Positions 8,669-19,007 of a stretch of 64,000 nt of DNA are shown piece by piece. Numbering within the stretch: position 1 is the first letter of the stretch; each line of letters opens with the position of its first letter. The translations under genes were made by a program, and so were the position numbers. The notes beneath the pieces were generated by a model that was given only the letters and a program-made list of their open reading frames with translations, did no database searches and was not told where the DNA came from. This stretch comes from Chroococcus sp. CMT-3BRIN-NPC107 (GTDB lineage: Bacteria; Cyanobacteriota; Cyanobacteriia; Cyanobacteriales; Chroococcidiopsidaceae). The stretch is taken from NCBI GenBank assembly GCA_019359635.1, contig JAHHGY010000005.1:22278-86277 (forward strand), in the 5' to 3' direction.

Positions 8669-10333
8669 TAATGCCGATCTCCATACCTTAGCTTTCTCTA
8701 CTAAAGTATGAACTTGCCACTCTTTCTCAGTTTGCAGATAGTCTTGGCGATAATGTCCGCCTCGGCTTTCGGTACGAAATAAAGCGCTTGCCAAAATTAA
8801 ATAGGCAATGTCTAGTAAATTACGAGTTTCTCCCCACAAAAATAATTGTTTGTGGGGAGTTTCTTTGTCAAAACTCCCTATTTGAGCGGTAGGTAAGTTA
8901 AATAGAAATTTACTTAAAGGTAACTCGGCAAATTGGGAGCGCCATATTTCTAATTGCTCAATTCCTGTCTCTAAGCTTTTTTGCTCTCGACAAATTCCTG
9001 CACTTTGCCACACTAGACGCGGTAATTGTTTCCGGAGTTTGGCTAAAATTTCCTGTTGAGAGTTCCAATCAGTTGTACTCAGTTTAAATACCGATTCTGT
9101 ACTGGGTTGTTCTCCAAAATCTACGTCTTCTAGCTCTAAATTCGCCATCTGAGCGCCAAATACAATACACTCCAATAAAGAATTACTCGCCAAACGATTA
9201 GCGCCATGCACCCCGGTACTAGCGGTTTCTCCTACGGCGTACAATCCTGGTAACGATGTGCGATTCATTAAGTCTGTGACAATTCCACCCATCCAGTAAT
9301 GCGCCGCCGGAGCAACGGGGATCGGTTCAGAAAAAACATCTAAACCCCAGCGTTTGCACGCTTGAATAATATTTGGGAAGCGATGACGAATTTTATCGGC
9401 GGGGATCGATCGCAAGTCTAACCAAACATTCGCCTTAGTGGGATCGATAGCAGTATTTTGTAAATGAGTAAAAATAGCCCGACTAACTACGTCTCTTGAC
9501 GCTAATTCTCCTTTGGGGTGATAATCAAAGGCAAAACGCCTACCCAGATCGTCAACTAAATGCGCTCCTTCTCCCCGCACGGCTTCGCTAATTAAAAAGC
9601 TATTTGCGCCCGGAATAGTTAAGGCTGTAGGGTGAAATTGGACAAATTCTAAATCTCGAAGTACAGCGCCACTACGCCAAGACATTGCTACTCCATCCCC
9701 CGTACTTACCGCCGGATTGGTTGTATGAGCAAAAACTTGACCGCCGCCACCCGTTGCTAAAACTACCGCTTTGGCTCGTAGCCAAATTACCCGATGTTCA
9801 TAAATTAGGCTAATTCCCTGACAGCGACTTTTTGGGGAATCTAACCACAAACTTAATACTAAGGTTTGTTGAAGAATTGAAATATTTTTACGTTGCAATA
9901 CTTGGGCGGTAAGAGTTGTAATTACTTCTTTTCCCGTTGTATCGGCGGCGTGTAGCACTCGGCGGCGAGAATGAGCGGCTTCTAAAGTTAAGGCTAATTG
10001 CTCTCCTTGGCGATCGAAGGCTACTCCCATACCCACTAACGATTGAATGCAGCTTGGGGCTTTTTGAGCTAAAAAATTCACCGCTTCAACGTTACACAAA
10101 CCCGCCCCCGCCGCGATCGTATCTTCTACGTGCAAGGAAGGAGAATCTTCAGGAGACATCGCCGCCGCAATCCCTCCTTGCGCCCAATCGCTGGCAGATA
10201 AAGAAATTGTATCTTTAGTAATTAAACCAACAGAATAGGTTTCTGGAAGACAAAGCGCGGTATACAGACCTGCTGCACCCGCGCCTACTACTAAAACATC
10301 AAAGGATTGAGAGAGATTTTGTAACTGAATCAA
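8654..10333 (-). CDS. nadB: L-aspartate oxidase
   Basis: This 559-residue FAD enzyme oxidises L-aspartate to iminoaspartate, the first step of de novo NAD synthesis. Visible features are the N-terminal dinucleotide fold VLVVGAGAAGLYTA (about 14-27), SASDWAQGGIAAAM, the fumarate-reductase-like FHPTAL and GEGAHLVD blocks, GLYAVGE, and a C-terminal helical domain with TESRGGHYRQD. Those blocks and the length separate it from SdhA. The frame begins at a TTG (10333); no upstream in-frame ATG was found before the conserved fold, so TTG is the likely start. The 3' end overlaps the VKOR gene. Confidence 0.94.
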   Translation of the reverse strand: MIQLQNLSQSFDVLVVGAGAAGLYTALCLPETYSVGLITKDTISLSASDWAQGGIAAAMSPEDSPSLHVEDTIAAGAGLCNVEAVNFLAQKAPSCIQSLVGMGVAFDRQGEQLALTLEAAHSRRRVLHAADTTGKEVITTLTAQVLQRKNISILQQTLVLSLWLDSPKSRCQGISLIYEHRVIWLRAKAVVLATGGGGQVFAHTTNPAVSTGDGVAMSWRSGAVLRDLEFVQFHPTALTIPGANSFLISEAVRGEGAHLVDDLGRRFAFDYHPKGELASRDVVSRAIFTHLQNTAIDPTKANVWLDLRSIPADKIRHRFPNIIQACKRWGLDVFSEPIPVAPAAHYWMGGIVTDLMNRTSLPGLYAVGETASTGVHGANRLASNSLLECIVFGAQMANLELEDVDFGEQPSTESVFKLSTTDWNSQQEILAKLRKQLPRLVWQSAGICREQKSLETGIEQLEIWRSQFAELPLSKFLFNLPTAQIGSFDKETPHKQLFLWGETRNLLDIAYLILASALFRTESRGGHYRQDYLQTEKEWQVHTLVEKAKVWRSALLGSG

Positions 10334-10403
10334 GGTGTTGAAAATAGTTTTAAGCTAAACATATATTTATAGCTCAAAACTTACCTAACTTGAGGAAGTC
10401 GCC

Positions 10404-10427
10404 TTTACAGATTTGGTTATCTGTAAA
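10404..10427. terminator. Perfect 9-bp inverted repeat over the psbU stop codon
   Basis: TTTACAGAT, a 6-base loop, then ATCTGTAAA spans the last codons and stop of psbU. In the psbU sense no U-tract follows, so it may act as a 3' mRNA-stabilising or processing stem rather than a strict intrinsic terminator. Confidence 0.4.
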
Positions 10428-10866
10428 TACCGTTGTTGTAGCGATCGTCGCCTTCGTTAAATACTGAATCAGATTCCGTTACAGTGAAATTATCCAAGTT
10501 GCCTTGGAGGATTTCTTTTTGGCGATCGCTTAATCCGATAATCTTCAATACGTCTTCTACTTGGTTGTAGGGCGCATTTTGAATGATTGCTTTAGCTAAA
10601 GTTGGATACATCCCCGGATAGCGTTGGAAAGCTCGGACGTTGGTATTGTTTAAGTCGATTTTTTTGCCAAACTCTGTGTCTAGCTTGTCATCGGCTTTGT
10701 TACGTAGTTTGGTAGGCATTTCTACTTTAGCTAAAACCGTTAGGGGTGTATGAAAGCTCGTGCTAGGAAAAGCTAGGGCGGTTTGGTGGGAGGAAACGCC
10801 ATCTAATAATCCCCAGCATCCTACTACCATTAGCAATATTGTTAATCGACGTAAAAAAATTCTCAC
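10417..10866 (-). CDS. psbU: Photosystem II extrinsic protein PsbU (12 kDa)
   Basis: This 149-residue lumenal subunit stabilises the Mn4CaO5 cluster and its chloride/calcium environment in cyanobacterial photosystem II. A signal peptide covers about residues 1-45 (basic MRIFLRRL, hydrophobic core, cleavage region near TALAF). The mature part carries the family blocks [37 protein letters not shown] and the helix-hairpin-helix segment. The start is GTG at 10866, preceded by an AGAGGT ribosome site. It is monocistronic, between nadB and a divergent kinase gene. Confidence 0.95.
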   Translation of the reverse strand: MRIFLRRLTILLMVVGCWGLLDGVSSHQTALAFPSTSFHTPLTVLAKVEMPTKLRNKADDKLDTEFGKKIDLNNTNVRAFQRYPGMYPTLAKAIIQNAPYNQVEDVLKIIGLSDRQKEILQGNLDNFTVTESDSVFNEGDDRYNNGIYR

Positions 10867-11136
10867 GGTTTATATTTACCTCTTGTTTGGGCGTGGCTGA
10901 GATCGATACAGCACTTATCAGAAACTAATATACAGCGATGCGCGACCCCTAATATTTACAATGCTGTTAAGGAATGCTGCTTTTAAAATTCGCCCTAGCT
11001 AGAAGGGATAAATTAGCTCTAAATTCGCTATAGTCTAGGCTAGAACGTAAAACATAACGTTTAGTTCAACTTTTGAACAGATAGCCAGGGCTAGAGAGTG
11101 TAGATAGTATTTAAGCGCAATTATTAATTTTTAAGT

Positions 11137-13260
11137 ATGAGTTCTTCGTCCTCAAAACAGGGAAACTTTACCAAACTAGCTTCATCGCTCTTGAGTGGGA
11201 CGGTGATTGTTGCTAGTCTTGCAGTTTCAGCGCTAGTAATCGGTGCAAAGCAACTTTCACTTTTAGAAGGATGGGAATTAAGTTTTGCCGATACCTTAGT
11301 TCGCCTGCAACCAGATAAAGGTATCGATCCGCGCTTGTTGGTGGTAGCGGTTGACGAAGAAGATATCCGCAATTTAGGCAAGTGGCCTGCCAGCGATCGC
11401 GTAATTAATCAGTTGCTAGATAAGCTTAACCAAAATCAACCCGCCGCTATTGGTTTAGATATTTATCGAGATTTGCCTTTAGAACCTGGTAATGCGGAAT
11501 TAGTCACAAATTTGCAATTAACCGATAATATTATTGCGGTATGCAAGTCTGGTCATGGCGATCGCGATCGCGGTGTTGCGCCACCCAAAGAAGTACCGCT
11601 CGACCGCTTAGGATTTAGCGATCTTGTCGTTGATAGTGATAGCGTGGTACGGCGCAATTTACTAACTTTAACTCCGGCTACAAATTCGGCGTGTCCGGCA
11701 GAATACTCTTTTAGTTTTCAACTTGCCTTGCATTATTTGGCAAAGCAAGGAATCAAATTAGAAAAAACTCCCCAAGAACACTGGAAGCTAGGCAACACTA
11801 CCTTTACACCAATAAATAACGATACGGCAGAATATCAAAACGTTGATGCTAGAGGCTACCAAGTATTATTAAATTACCGCTCGCCAGGTAGAGTTGCAGA
11901 TATAGTCAACCTAACCGATGTACTGCAAGGAAATTTCGATCCAAAGCTAGTAAAGGATCGAGTGGTTTTAATTGGCGTAACGGCTAGTAGTGGCAATGAT
12001 TTTTTGTATACACCCTACAGTAAAGGACAAAACCAAGATTTACGGATGCCTGGGGTAGTAGTTCACGCCCAAGCTGTCAGCCAGATATTAAGCGCCGCAA
12101 CAGATAGTAAATCTCTCTTTTGGACGATGCCAGGATGGGCAGAAATTCCTTGGATCTTGGTTTGGTCTTTGGTGGGAGGAGTAATAGTCTGGCGGCTGCG
12201 CAATCCTTTAATTATTGTAGGTTTGGAGGCGGCGGCGTTTGCTGGATTGTTGGGAATCGGCATAGTAATGTTTACTGGGCTGGGTAGAGTGCCATTAGTA
12301 CCGCCAGCACTAGCTTTACTACTAACAGGTGCGAGTGTTGCTTCTTATAAAGGCTATAAAAATTCTTCTATAGTAGGATCGTTACTTGAACCCGCAAATT
12401 CTACTAACTACGAAGAAGACCAAACTCAGCTACCCCAACTAGACGCTGTAGATAACAATTTACTCGACGGACGCTATAAAGTTGTCAGCAATATCGGTAA
12501 AGGTGGGTTTGGGGAAACTTATTTGGCTGAAGATACCAAAAGACCGGGAAATCCTTATTGTGTAGTTAAACAATTGAAGCCTACTCGCACTGATGAAAGA
12601 TTTTTGGAAATTGCTAGACGTTTTTTTAATACCGAAGCAAAAACTTTAGAAACTGTTGGTAGAAACGATCGCATTCCTCAATTATTAGCTTACTTTGAAT
12701 CAAACAAAGAGTTTTATTTAGTCCAAGAGTACATTAAAGGTCATTCTTTGAGCGACGAACTTACCCCCGGTAAAAAGCTATCAGAACCTTACGTTATAGC
12801 TTTACTCAAAGATGTCATCGAAGTTCTCCAATTTATTCATGGTTTTGGTGTAATTCATCGAGACATCAAGCCCGGTAATATCATGCGGCGCGAAGCCGAT
12901 GGGCGGTTAGTTTTAATTGACTTTGGGGCTGTAAAACAGTTAGAAACGCAAATTGCTGATGTTTCTGAAAGTAATACGGTAGCGATTGGTACGTCTGGTT
13001 ATGCGCCACCAGAACAACTATTAGGACAACCCGTACTTAGTAGCGATATTTATGCTTTAGGGATGATTGGAATTCAAGCCTTAGTTGGCATCCCTGCGGT
13101 ACAAATTCCTAAAGAGCCAGAAACTAAAGAAGTTATTTGGCGCGATCGCACTTCAGTTAGCGCTAAACTAGCAGCGATCTTAGACAAAATGGTTGCTTAC
13201 CGCTATCAGGATAGATATCAATCGGCGATAGAAGTTGGCGTTGACTTACAGCTACTTTAA
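11137..13260 (+). CDS. CHASE2-domain membrane Ser/Thr protein kinase
   Basis: In this 707-residue receptor kinase a transmembrane helix (about 17-38) is followed by an extracytoplasmic CHASE2 sensor (about 45-320; DTLVRLQPDKGIDPRLLVVAVDEEDI). Two to three transmembrane helices follow (about 335-410), then a Hanks-type kinase domain (about 443-700). The kinase looks active: IGKGGFGETYL glycine loop, VVKQL lysine, HRDIKPGN (about 573-580), DFG (about 595-597) and the GTSGYAPPEQ activation segment. The CHASE2 ligand is unknown. The topology puts the sensor in the periplasm and the kinase in the cytoplasm. FHA-domain proteins, known phosphothreonine readers, are encoded at 33-36 kb; a link is inference only. 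Confidence 0.93.
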   Translation: MSSSSSKQGNFTKLASSLLSGTVIVASLAVSALVIGAKQLSLLEGWELSFADTLVRLQPDKGIDPRLLVVAVDEEDIRNLGKWPASDRVINQLLDKLNQNQPAAIGLDIYRDLPLEPGNAELVTNLQLTDNIIAVCKSGHGDRDRGVAPPKEVPLDRLGFSDLVVDSDSVVRRNLLTLTPATNSACPAEYSFSFQLALHYLAKQGIKLEKTPQEHWKLGNTTFTPINNDTAEYQNVDARGYQVLLNYRSPGRVADIVNLTDVLQGNFDPKLVKDRVVLIGVTASSGNDFLYTPYSKGQNQDLRMPGVVVHAQAVSQILSAATDSKSLFWTMPGWAEIPWILVWSLVGGVIVWRLRNPLIIVGLEAAAFAGLLGIGIVMFTGLGRVPLVPPALALLLTGASVASYKGYKNSSIVGSLLEPANSTNYEEDQTQLPQLDAVDNNLLDGRYKVVSNIGKGGFGETYLAEDTKRPGNPYCVVKQLKPTRTDERFLEIARRFFNTEAKTLETVGRNDRIPQLLAYFESNKEFYLVQEYIKGHSLSDELTPGKKLSEPYVIALLKDVIEVLQFIHGFGVIHRDIKPGNIMRREADGRLVLIDFGAVKQLETQIADVSESNTVAIGTSGYAPPEQLLGQPVLSSDIYALGMIGIQALVGIPAVQIPKEPETKEVIWRDRTSVSAKLAAILDKMVAYRYQDRYQSAIEVGVDLQLL

Positions 13261-13320
13261 AAGCTGTTAATTTTTTTACCGAGCAATAGTTCTATCAACG
13301 ATCGCTTACGCTAAAAAGTT

Positions 13321-14940
13321 ATGAATCTCATTTATCTGCTTTTGCGTTCTTCGTGGCTAACCGTTGCGATCGCAATTTTTACGGGATTACTTAGCGGTGC
13401 GAGTAGTGCTTGGCTGATTGCTCTAATTAGTACGGCTGTTAGTAGCAACGGAAGTAATCGCCCTGACTTGGTTTGGCTATTTTTGGGGCTGATAATAGTT
13501 GTATTTATTACAGGTTTAATCTCGCAAATTTGGTTGATTCGTCTCGGTCAAAAAGTCATATTTGACTTGCAAATGAGTTTGAGCAGAAGAATTTTGTCAG
13601 CTTATTTACGCCACTTAGAAGAATTGGGCGCTCCTAAGCTTTTGGCAACTTTGACAGATGATGTGCAATCTCTCTCCAACCTCGTCTTTGTAATTCCTTT
13701 GATAAGCGTCGATATTGCGGTCGTAGTTGGCTGTCTATTTTATCTTGGCTGGCTTTCGTGGCTAGTATTATTAGTAGTTTTCAGCTTTTTGTTTGTTGCT
13801 ACTTTGAGCGTACAATTTTTGTTAGCTAGAGGCGAACGTTTATTAGGTTTAGCGCGGGAGGAGCAAGATCGATTATTCAAGCATTTTCGTACTATTACGG
13901 AAGGCACAAAAGAACTAAAGTTGAATCAAGCGCGTCGCCAAGAATTTCTGGAGGGGGAATTACAAAAGGCGGCGGAGTCTTCACAGCATTATAAAAATGT
14001 TAGCTTGAGTATTTTTGCTTTTACTGCTAATTGGGGACAGATTTTATTTTTTCTAGCGATCGCGTTACTACTTTTTGGCTTGCCTCAAATAACAACTGTT
14101 GAAACTCCAGTTTTATCTAGCTACATTCTAACTGTTACCTATTTAACAACTCCTCTGCGTAGCGTCTTAGAGTTATTGCCTAATCTCAGTAGAGCTAGTG
14201 TAGCGCTGCAAAAATTAGATAGGTTGGGGCTATCGTTAGTCGAGCAATCTGAAGAAATAAATTACCCGCAGCTTGACCTTAAATTTGCTTGGCAACAATT
14301 GAATTTAACAGCAGTTACTCACGCTTATCGTGGAGAAAGTGCCGAACATAGTTTTACTCTTGGTCCTATCGATTTAACTTTTCGCTCTGGAGAATTAGTA
14401 TTTATAGTTGGTGGTAATGGTAGCGGTAAGTCAACCCTTGTTAAGTTAATTACTGGGCTTTATACTCCTGAAACTGGACAAATTCAAGTTGATAATCAAC
14501 TTATAACTGAGCAAAATCGAGAATGGTATCGCCAGCAATTTTCCGTTGTGTTTGCTGATTTTTATTTATTTGAACAGCTATTAGGTATAGATAAATCTAA
14601 TTTGGAACAGGTGCAATATTACTTAAACTTGCTACAACTAGAACGCAAAGTTCAAGTTAGCGATGGCAAACTATCAACTACGGCTTTATCTCAAGGACAA
14701 CGAAAACGTCTAGCTTTACTTACTGCTTATTTAGAAGATCGCCCTATATACGTATTTGATGAATGGGCATCGGATCAAGATCCTGTATTCAAAGAGATTT
14801 TTTACACTCAGCTATTAGTGCAATTGCAAAATCGAGGCAAAACAGTGTTAGTAATTAGCCACGACGACCGCTATTTTCATTTAGGAAGTCGCATTATTAA
14901 GCTTGATTATGGCAAAGTTGAGTACGACAAATATATCTAG
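13321..14940 (+). CDS. Cyclic-peptide-export-type ABC transporter (fused permease-ATPase)
   Basis: This 539-residue half transporter has six transmembrane segments (about 5-295) and a nucleotide-binding domain (about 325-539). The NBD shows Walker A GGNGSGKST (about 364-372), the signature LSQGQRKRL (about 457-465), Walker B IYVFDEW and an H-loop ISHDD. The atypical signature, DEWASDQDP and the short NBD match the SyrD/PvdE cyclic peptide exporter family. It follows the CHASE2 kinase by 60 bp on the same strand. No peptide precursor, modifying enzyme or non-ribosomal synthetase is nearby, so the substrate is unknown. Confidence 0.88.
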   Translation: MNLIYLLLRSSWLTVAIAIFTGLLSGASSAWLIALISTAVSSNGSNRPDLVWLFLGLIIVVFITGLISQIWLIRLGQKVIFDLQMSLSRRILSAYLRHLEELGAPKLLATLTDDVQSLSNLVFVIPLISVDIAVVVGCLFYLGWLSWLVLLVVFSFLFVATLSVQFLLARGERLLGLAREEQDRLFKHFRTITEGTKELKLNQARRQEFLEGELQKAAESSQHYKNVSLSIFAFTANWGQILFFLAIALLLFGLPQITTVETPVLSSYILTVTYLTTPLRSVLELLPNLSRASVALQKLDRLGLSLVEQSEEINYPQLDLKFAWQQLNLTAVTHAYRGESAEHSFTLGPIDLTFRSGELVFIVGGNGSGKSTLVKLITGLYTPETGQIQVDNQLITEQNREWYRQQFSVVFADFYLFEQLLGIDKSNLEQVQYYLNLLQLERKVQVSDGKLSTTALSQGQRKRLALLTAYLEDRPIYVFDEWASDQDPVFKEIFYTQLLVQLQNRGKTVLVISHDDRYFHLGSRIIKLDYGKVEYDKYI

Positions 14941-15116
14941 CAAAAATAGCGGTGGCAAGCTAACATCTTAATGCTGGGTTTGTAAAAGCGATCGCGTAAA
15001 ATTTCGTAAATATTATATACGTTTATTTTACTTCTTACGCAATATTTGACTATATTCCACTAAACCCCTGTTAATTTTGAGCAAATACGAGTTTCGTAGG
15101 AATCTAGGCTTAGAAT

Positions 15117-18100
15117 ATGAAAAAAATTTGGGTAGGGTTATTTAGTGTTGTCGCAATTAGTAGCGCGATCGCTACTAACAATTGCGCTATTGCTCAAATT
15201 AGTCCCGATACCACATTAGGCAGCGAAAGTTCTTTAACCCAAGCTGATACTCAATTTCCTATAGATATAATCGAAGGCGGAGCAACTCGCGGAGCTAATC
15301 TATTTCACAGTTTTAGCGAATTTAATATTGAAGAAGGGCGAGGAGCTTACTTTTATAGTCCTAGCGCCGATATTCAAAATATTCTTGCTCGCGTTACAGG
15401 TAGCAATCCCTCCACAATTTTGGGAACTATTGGCACTTACGGCAACTCTATACCCAACTTATTTTTAATTAATCCCAACGGGATTATTTTTGGCGCAAAT
15501 GCCAGTCTAGATATGGGGAATTCCGGTCTAGATGTTGGCGGTACGGGTGGCTCGTTTGTTGCCACGACAGCCAATGCCGTAATTCTTGGCGATACAGGCG
15601 GAATATTCTCCGCCTCCAATCCCGCCGCTAGTAATTTGCTTAATATTGCGCCTTCAGCGCTGTTTTTTAACAGTAATTCCCCCGCAGAAATTGTTAATCG
15701 CTCTAGCGCTACAACTTCGGTACTTGAGTTTTTCACTAGTGGATTGCAAGTGCCAAATAGTCGCAGCTTGTTATTGGTAGGGGGAAAGGTCACTTTAGAT
15801 GATGGAGAATTAGTGGCGGCTGGCGGTCGAGTTGAGTTAGCAGGAGTAACACAAGGAACCCTAGGACTAAATATAGATGGTAACGATTTGAGTTTAAATT
15901 ATCCGGACGAGGTACAACGAGCCGATATAGTTCTCACAAATAATTCTGCTATTAGTGTACTTGGTAACAGTGGCGGCAATATTGTAGTCTATGCTCAAAA
16001 CTTGGATGTTTTAGAGCAAAGCCAACTATATGGAGGAATATTAGCCGGACAAGGGGCTGTTGACGCTCAAGCGGGAGACATTACTCTAAATGCCACGGGT
16101 ACAATTGCGATCGCAGGCAAGGACAATTCTTTTTCTTCTGTTTCTGCCATATTCAATACTATAGGTTGGGGCGCGGTAGGACAAGGTGGCGATATTAATA
16201 TAATTGCTGACTCGCTGTTTCTCAATGGCGCTGGTCTAAGTAGTATTAGTAGCGGACAAGGAAATGTTGGCAGCATATTTATTCAAGTTGAAAACTCAGC
16301 ATCTTTTGTAAATAGCGGCATTTTTAGCAATTTGAGCGCGGAAGGGACAGGCAATGCTGGTAATATTGCTATTCAAGCTGAGTCTATCTTTTTTAGTGGA
16401 ACCAATTTGAGTACAGGTACTAGCGGGCAGGGAAATGCTGGTAACATATTTATCCAAGCTGGGTTACTGTCTTTAAATGACTCATTATTGAGTGCAACTA
16501 CTAGCGGTCAAGGAGATGCGGGTAGTATCTTTATCCAGGTTCCTAACTCGGTTTCTATAAATAGTAGCACCATAATTAGTGACGTAGATTCTGGAGCTAT
16601 AGGCAAGGGAGGTAATATTGATATTCAAGCTCGGTCGCTTGCCTTAATTAATAATTCTGGACTAAGCACCGGTACAAGAGGTCAAGGAGACGCAGGTAGC
16701 GTATTTATTCAGTCCAATGCTGTAGTTTTAGATAATAGCAGAATTTTTAGTAGTAATTTTGGTAATTTTGTAAGCATTCTTACTGGTAATGAAGAAGAAA
16801 TAGCCCTAGGTAATGGTGGTGATATTCGGATTGTTACAGGCTCGCTTACCTTAAATAACGACGCTGCTCTAACTACTAGCACTTTAGGATTAGGAGATGC
16901 GGGCAATGTCTTTATTAGCGCTACAGGTTCTGTATCTCTAGCAAGAAGTAGTATTTCCAGTGATGTTTTCAGCGGTACTCTTTTAGGTGTTGAAGGAGCC
17001 AACGGCGAAATTATAGATATTATTGGCGCTACGGCGGTAGGTAATGGTGGTGATATTAATATTGACGCACAGTCTTTATCTCTTAGCGACGAATCTTTGC
17101 TGGCAACTGGCACTTTTGGACTAGGAGATGCAGGCAATGTAGCGATCCAGACTAGCGGGGCAGTCAGATTTACAAATAATAGTGGCATCTTAAGCGGTGT
17201 CATCAGTAATGCCTTTGTCGGGCTAGTGGGAGCCGAGGCTGTAGGTAAAGGTGGCGATCTAAGTATTGTGGCAGATTCCCTTACTCTCGATTCCTCTACT
17301 CTAGCTACTAACACTGCCGGAGAAGGAAATTCTGGGGCAATATTCATCCAAGCTAATGATATTTTTATAACCAATGACAGCCGGATTACTAGCGCCGTGC
17401 AGCAAGGCGGGATTGGGGATGCGGGAGATATTAATATTCAAGCGGGATCGCTTTATATAACAGGCGGCTCTCAAATCCGCGCTGCTGTTGAGCGAGAGAG
17501 AGACAATCTTCCTGGTGGTCAAGGCAAAGGCGGCAATATTTCAATTAATGCCAGCGAAACTGTAGACATTTCGGGTGTAAATGGCAACGGGTTTTCTAGT
17601 GCCTTAAGTACCAGTAGCGATCGCGGCGCAAGCGGTGAAGCTGGAAATATTATTGTAAATACCAGCAACTTCCGTATCGCTGATGGTGCAGTAGTGAACG
17701 CTTTAACGGCAAACTCTAGCAATGCAGGCAATATTACAATTAATGCCAATAACTTTACAGCGACGGGTGGTGGGCAAGTCCTTACAACGACAAGTAGCGG
17801 TGGCAATGCAGGTAGTATCAACCTCAACGTTGCTAATAATGTCGATCTTAGTGGTAGCGATCCAAATTTTGCATCTCGCCAAGCCCAATTTGGCACAGAT
17901 ATAGTTACAAATCAAAGTCCCTCTAGCGGCTTGTTTGCAAATACAGCGCTCGGTTCCACGGGTAGTGGTGGTAGTATTTTTGTCAATTCTCAGGAGTTTA
18001 ATATCTCTGAAAATGCGGGAGTGTCAGTAGATAGTCGAGGGCAAGGAAATGCAGGCAATTTACAAGTTACTGCAAGCTCGATTAGTCTCGATCGCGGCGC

Positions 18101-18809
18101 ATTTATTTCCGCATCTACAGCAAGCGGAGAAGGCGGCGGTGTAGATATTCAAGCAGAAGAATTGCTATTATTGCGCCGCAACAGTAATATAACTACTGCT
18201 GCCGGAGGTACAGGTAACGGCGGCAATATTGAACTTGACGCTACATTTATTGTTGCCCCCGCCACCGAAGACAGTAATATTATTGCCGATGCGATCGCCG
18301 GAAATGGCGGAAATATTAATCTTACTGCTCAAGGCATTTTTGGCATTGCCTCCCGCCCACAGCAGACACCCCTGAGTGATATTACTGCTAGTTCGGAACT
18401 AGGAATAGACGGCACGATCGCCATTACAAACCCCGATGTCGATCCAAGTCAAGGTTTAATCGCTTTACCAGTAGAAGTAATTGATGCGACAAATCAAATT
18501 GCTGCTGGTTGTAGTAACGATCGCCAAGCAACACCAAATAAATTTATTGTTACTGGACGCGGCGGTTTACCACCAGACCCCGGCAATACCCTCGCCAATG
18601 ATGCAGTGCTGACTGATTGGGCAACTTTAGAGGGGACAGAAACTAATAACCAAGGTGGCATTTCTATAACTAAACAACCCCCGGCGGCAATTGTAGAGGC
18701 GCAAGGTTGGATGATGGACACTCATGGTAGGGTAGTTCTCACGGCTCAAGTACCCCAAGTTACGCCCAATAGTTCTAAACCGATCGCTACTTCTTGCAAT
18801 GAATTGTAA
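15117..18809 (+). CDS. TPS exoprotein (TpsA), filamentous haemagglutinin-type, paralogue 1
   Basis: This is a 1230-residue secreted protein. A signal peptide (about 1-27, ending CAIAQ) precedes a TPS/haemagglutination-activity domain (about 30-220) with the conserved NPNGIIFG at 119-126. The TPS domain is the export signal recognised by TpsB. The rest is a long run of imperfect repeats such as GNAGNIFIQA and GGDINI, expected to form a right-handed beta-helix. The conserved C-terminal block (about 1110-1230) has CSNDRQATPNKFIVTGRGG and a VEAQGWM motif shared with cyanobacterial relatives. It lies 198 bp before a close paralogue, followed by tpsB. The function (adhesion, surface coat or toxin stalk) is not evident, and no C-terminal toxin domain is seen. 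Confidence 0.92.
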   Translation: MKKIWVGLFSVVAISSAIATNNCAIAQISPDTTLGSESSLTQADTQFPIDIIEGGATRGANLFHSFSEFNIEEGRGAYFYSPSADIQNILARVTGSNPSTILGTIGTYGNSIPNLFLINPNGIIFGANASLDMGNSGLDVGGTGGSFVATTANAVILGDTGGIFSASNPAASNLLNIAPSALFFNSNSPAEIVNRSSATTSVLEFFTSGLQVPNSRSLLLVGGKVTLDDGELVAAGGRVELAGVTQGTLGLNIDGNDLSLNYPDEVQRADIVLTNNSAISVLGNSGGNIVVYAQNLDVLEQSQLYGGILAGQGAVDAQAGDITLNATGTIAIAGKDNSFSSVSAIFNTIGWGAVGQGGDINIIADSLFLNGAGLSSISSGQGNVGSIFIQVENSASFVNSGIFSNLSAEGTGNAGNIAIQAESIFFSGTNLSTGTSGQGNAGNIFIQAGLLSLNDSLLSATTSGQGDAGSIFIQVPNSVSINSSTIISDVDSGAIGKGGNIDIQARSLALINNSGLSTGTRGQGDAGSVFIQSNAVVLDNSRIFSSNFGNFVSILTGNEEEIALGNGGDIRIVTGSLTLNNDAALTTSTLGLGDAGNVFISATGSVSLARSSISSDVFSGTLLGVEGANGEIIDIIGATAVGNGGDINIDAQSLSLSDESLLATGTFGLGDAGNVAIQTSGAVRFTNNSGILSGVISNAFVGLVGAEAVGKGGDLSIVADSLTLDSSTLATNTAGEGNSGAIFIQANDIFITNDSRITSAVQQGGIGDAGDINIQAGSLYITGGSQIRAAVERERDNLPGGQGKGGNISINASETVDISGVNGNGFSSALSTSSDRGASGEAGNIIVNTSNFRIADGAVVNALTANSSNAGNITINANNFTATGGGQVLTTTSSGGNAGSINLNVANNVDLSGSDPNFASRQAQFGTDIVTNQSPSSGLFANTALGSTGSGGSIFVNSQEFNISENAGVSVDSRGQGNAGNLQVTASSISLDRGAFISASTASGEGGGVDIQAEELLLLRRNSNITTAAGGTGNGGNIELDATFIVAPATEDSNIIADAIAGNGGNINLTAQGIFGIASRPQQTPLSDITASSELGIDGTIAITNPDVDPSQGLIALPVEVIDATNQIAAGCSNDRQATPNKFIVTGRGGLPPDPGNTLANDAVLTDWATLEGTETNNQGGISITKQPPAAIVEAQGWMMDTHGRVVLTAQVPQVTPNSSKPIATSCNEL
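15785..16129 (+). repeat. Long near-identical segment shared by the two tpsA genes, copy 1
   Basis: About 345 bp, from AAAGGTCACTTTAGATGATG onward, match 19628-19972 with only scattered differences, offset 3843 bp. Flanking parts of the two genes differ much more. The pattern suggests recent duplication with gene conversion. Confidence 0.8.
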
Positions 18810-19007
18810 TTATTTACAATTTAGTGCGATCGCTAATAGTACCCCTTCTTAATACTTAGGCTTTCTATAGTTGTAGAAGTGCGATCGCAACTAGCTAGAG
18901 TAATTATTAAATCTTAATGAGTGCTTTTGTACTTTCAGTTTATTGTTTTAGAAATAATTGACTATTATTTATTACACCAATATTTATAAGAATAGGTAGG
19001 GTCACGG

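Noticed and set aside
13321..14940. Part of a non-ribosomal or ribosomal peptide biosynthetic cluster
   Set aside because: No synthetase, precursor or modifying enzyme lies nearby.
16709..17374. Long open frames antisense to the tpsA genes
   Set aside because: They are shadows of the repetitive, low-complexity coding strand and show no protein family features or ribosome sites.
15900..18300. Regularly spaced repeats that might suggest a CRISPR array
   Set aside because: The repeats are imperfect, in one open frame, and encode the GNAGNI/GGDINI beta-helix units of the exoproteins.
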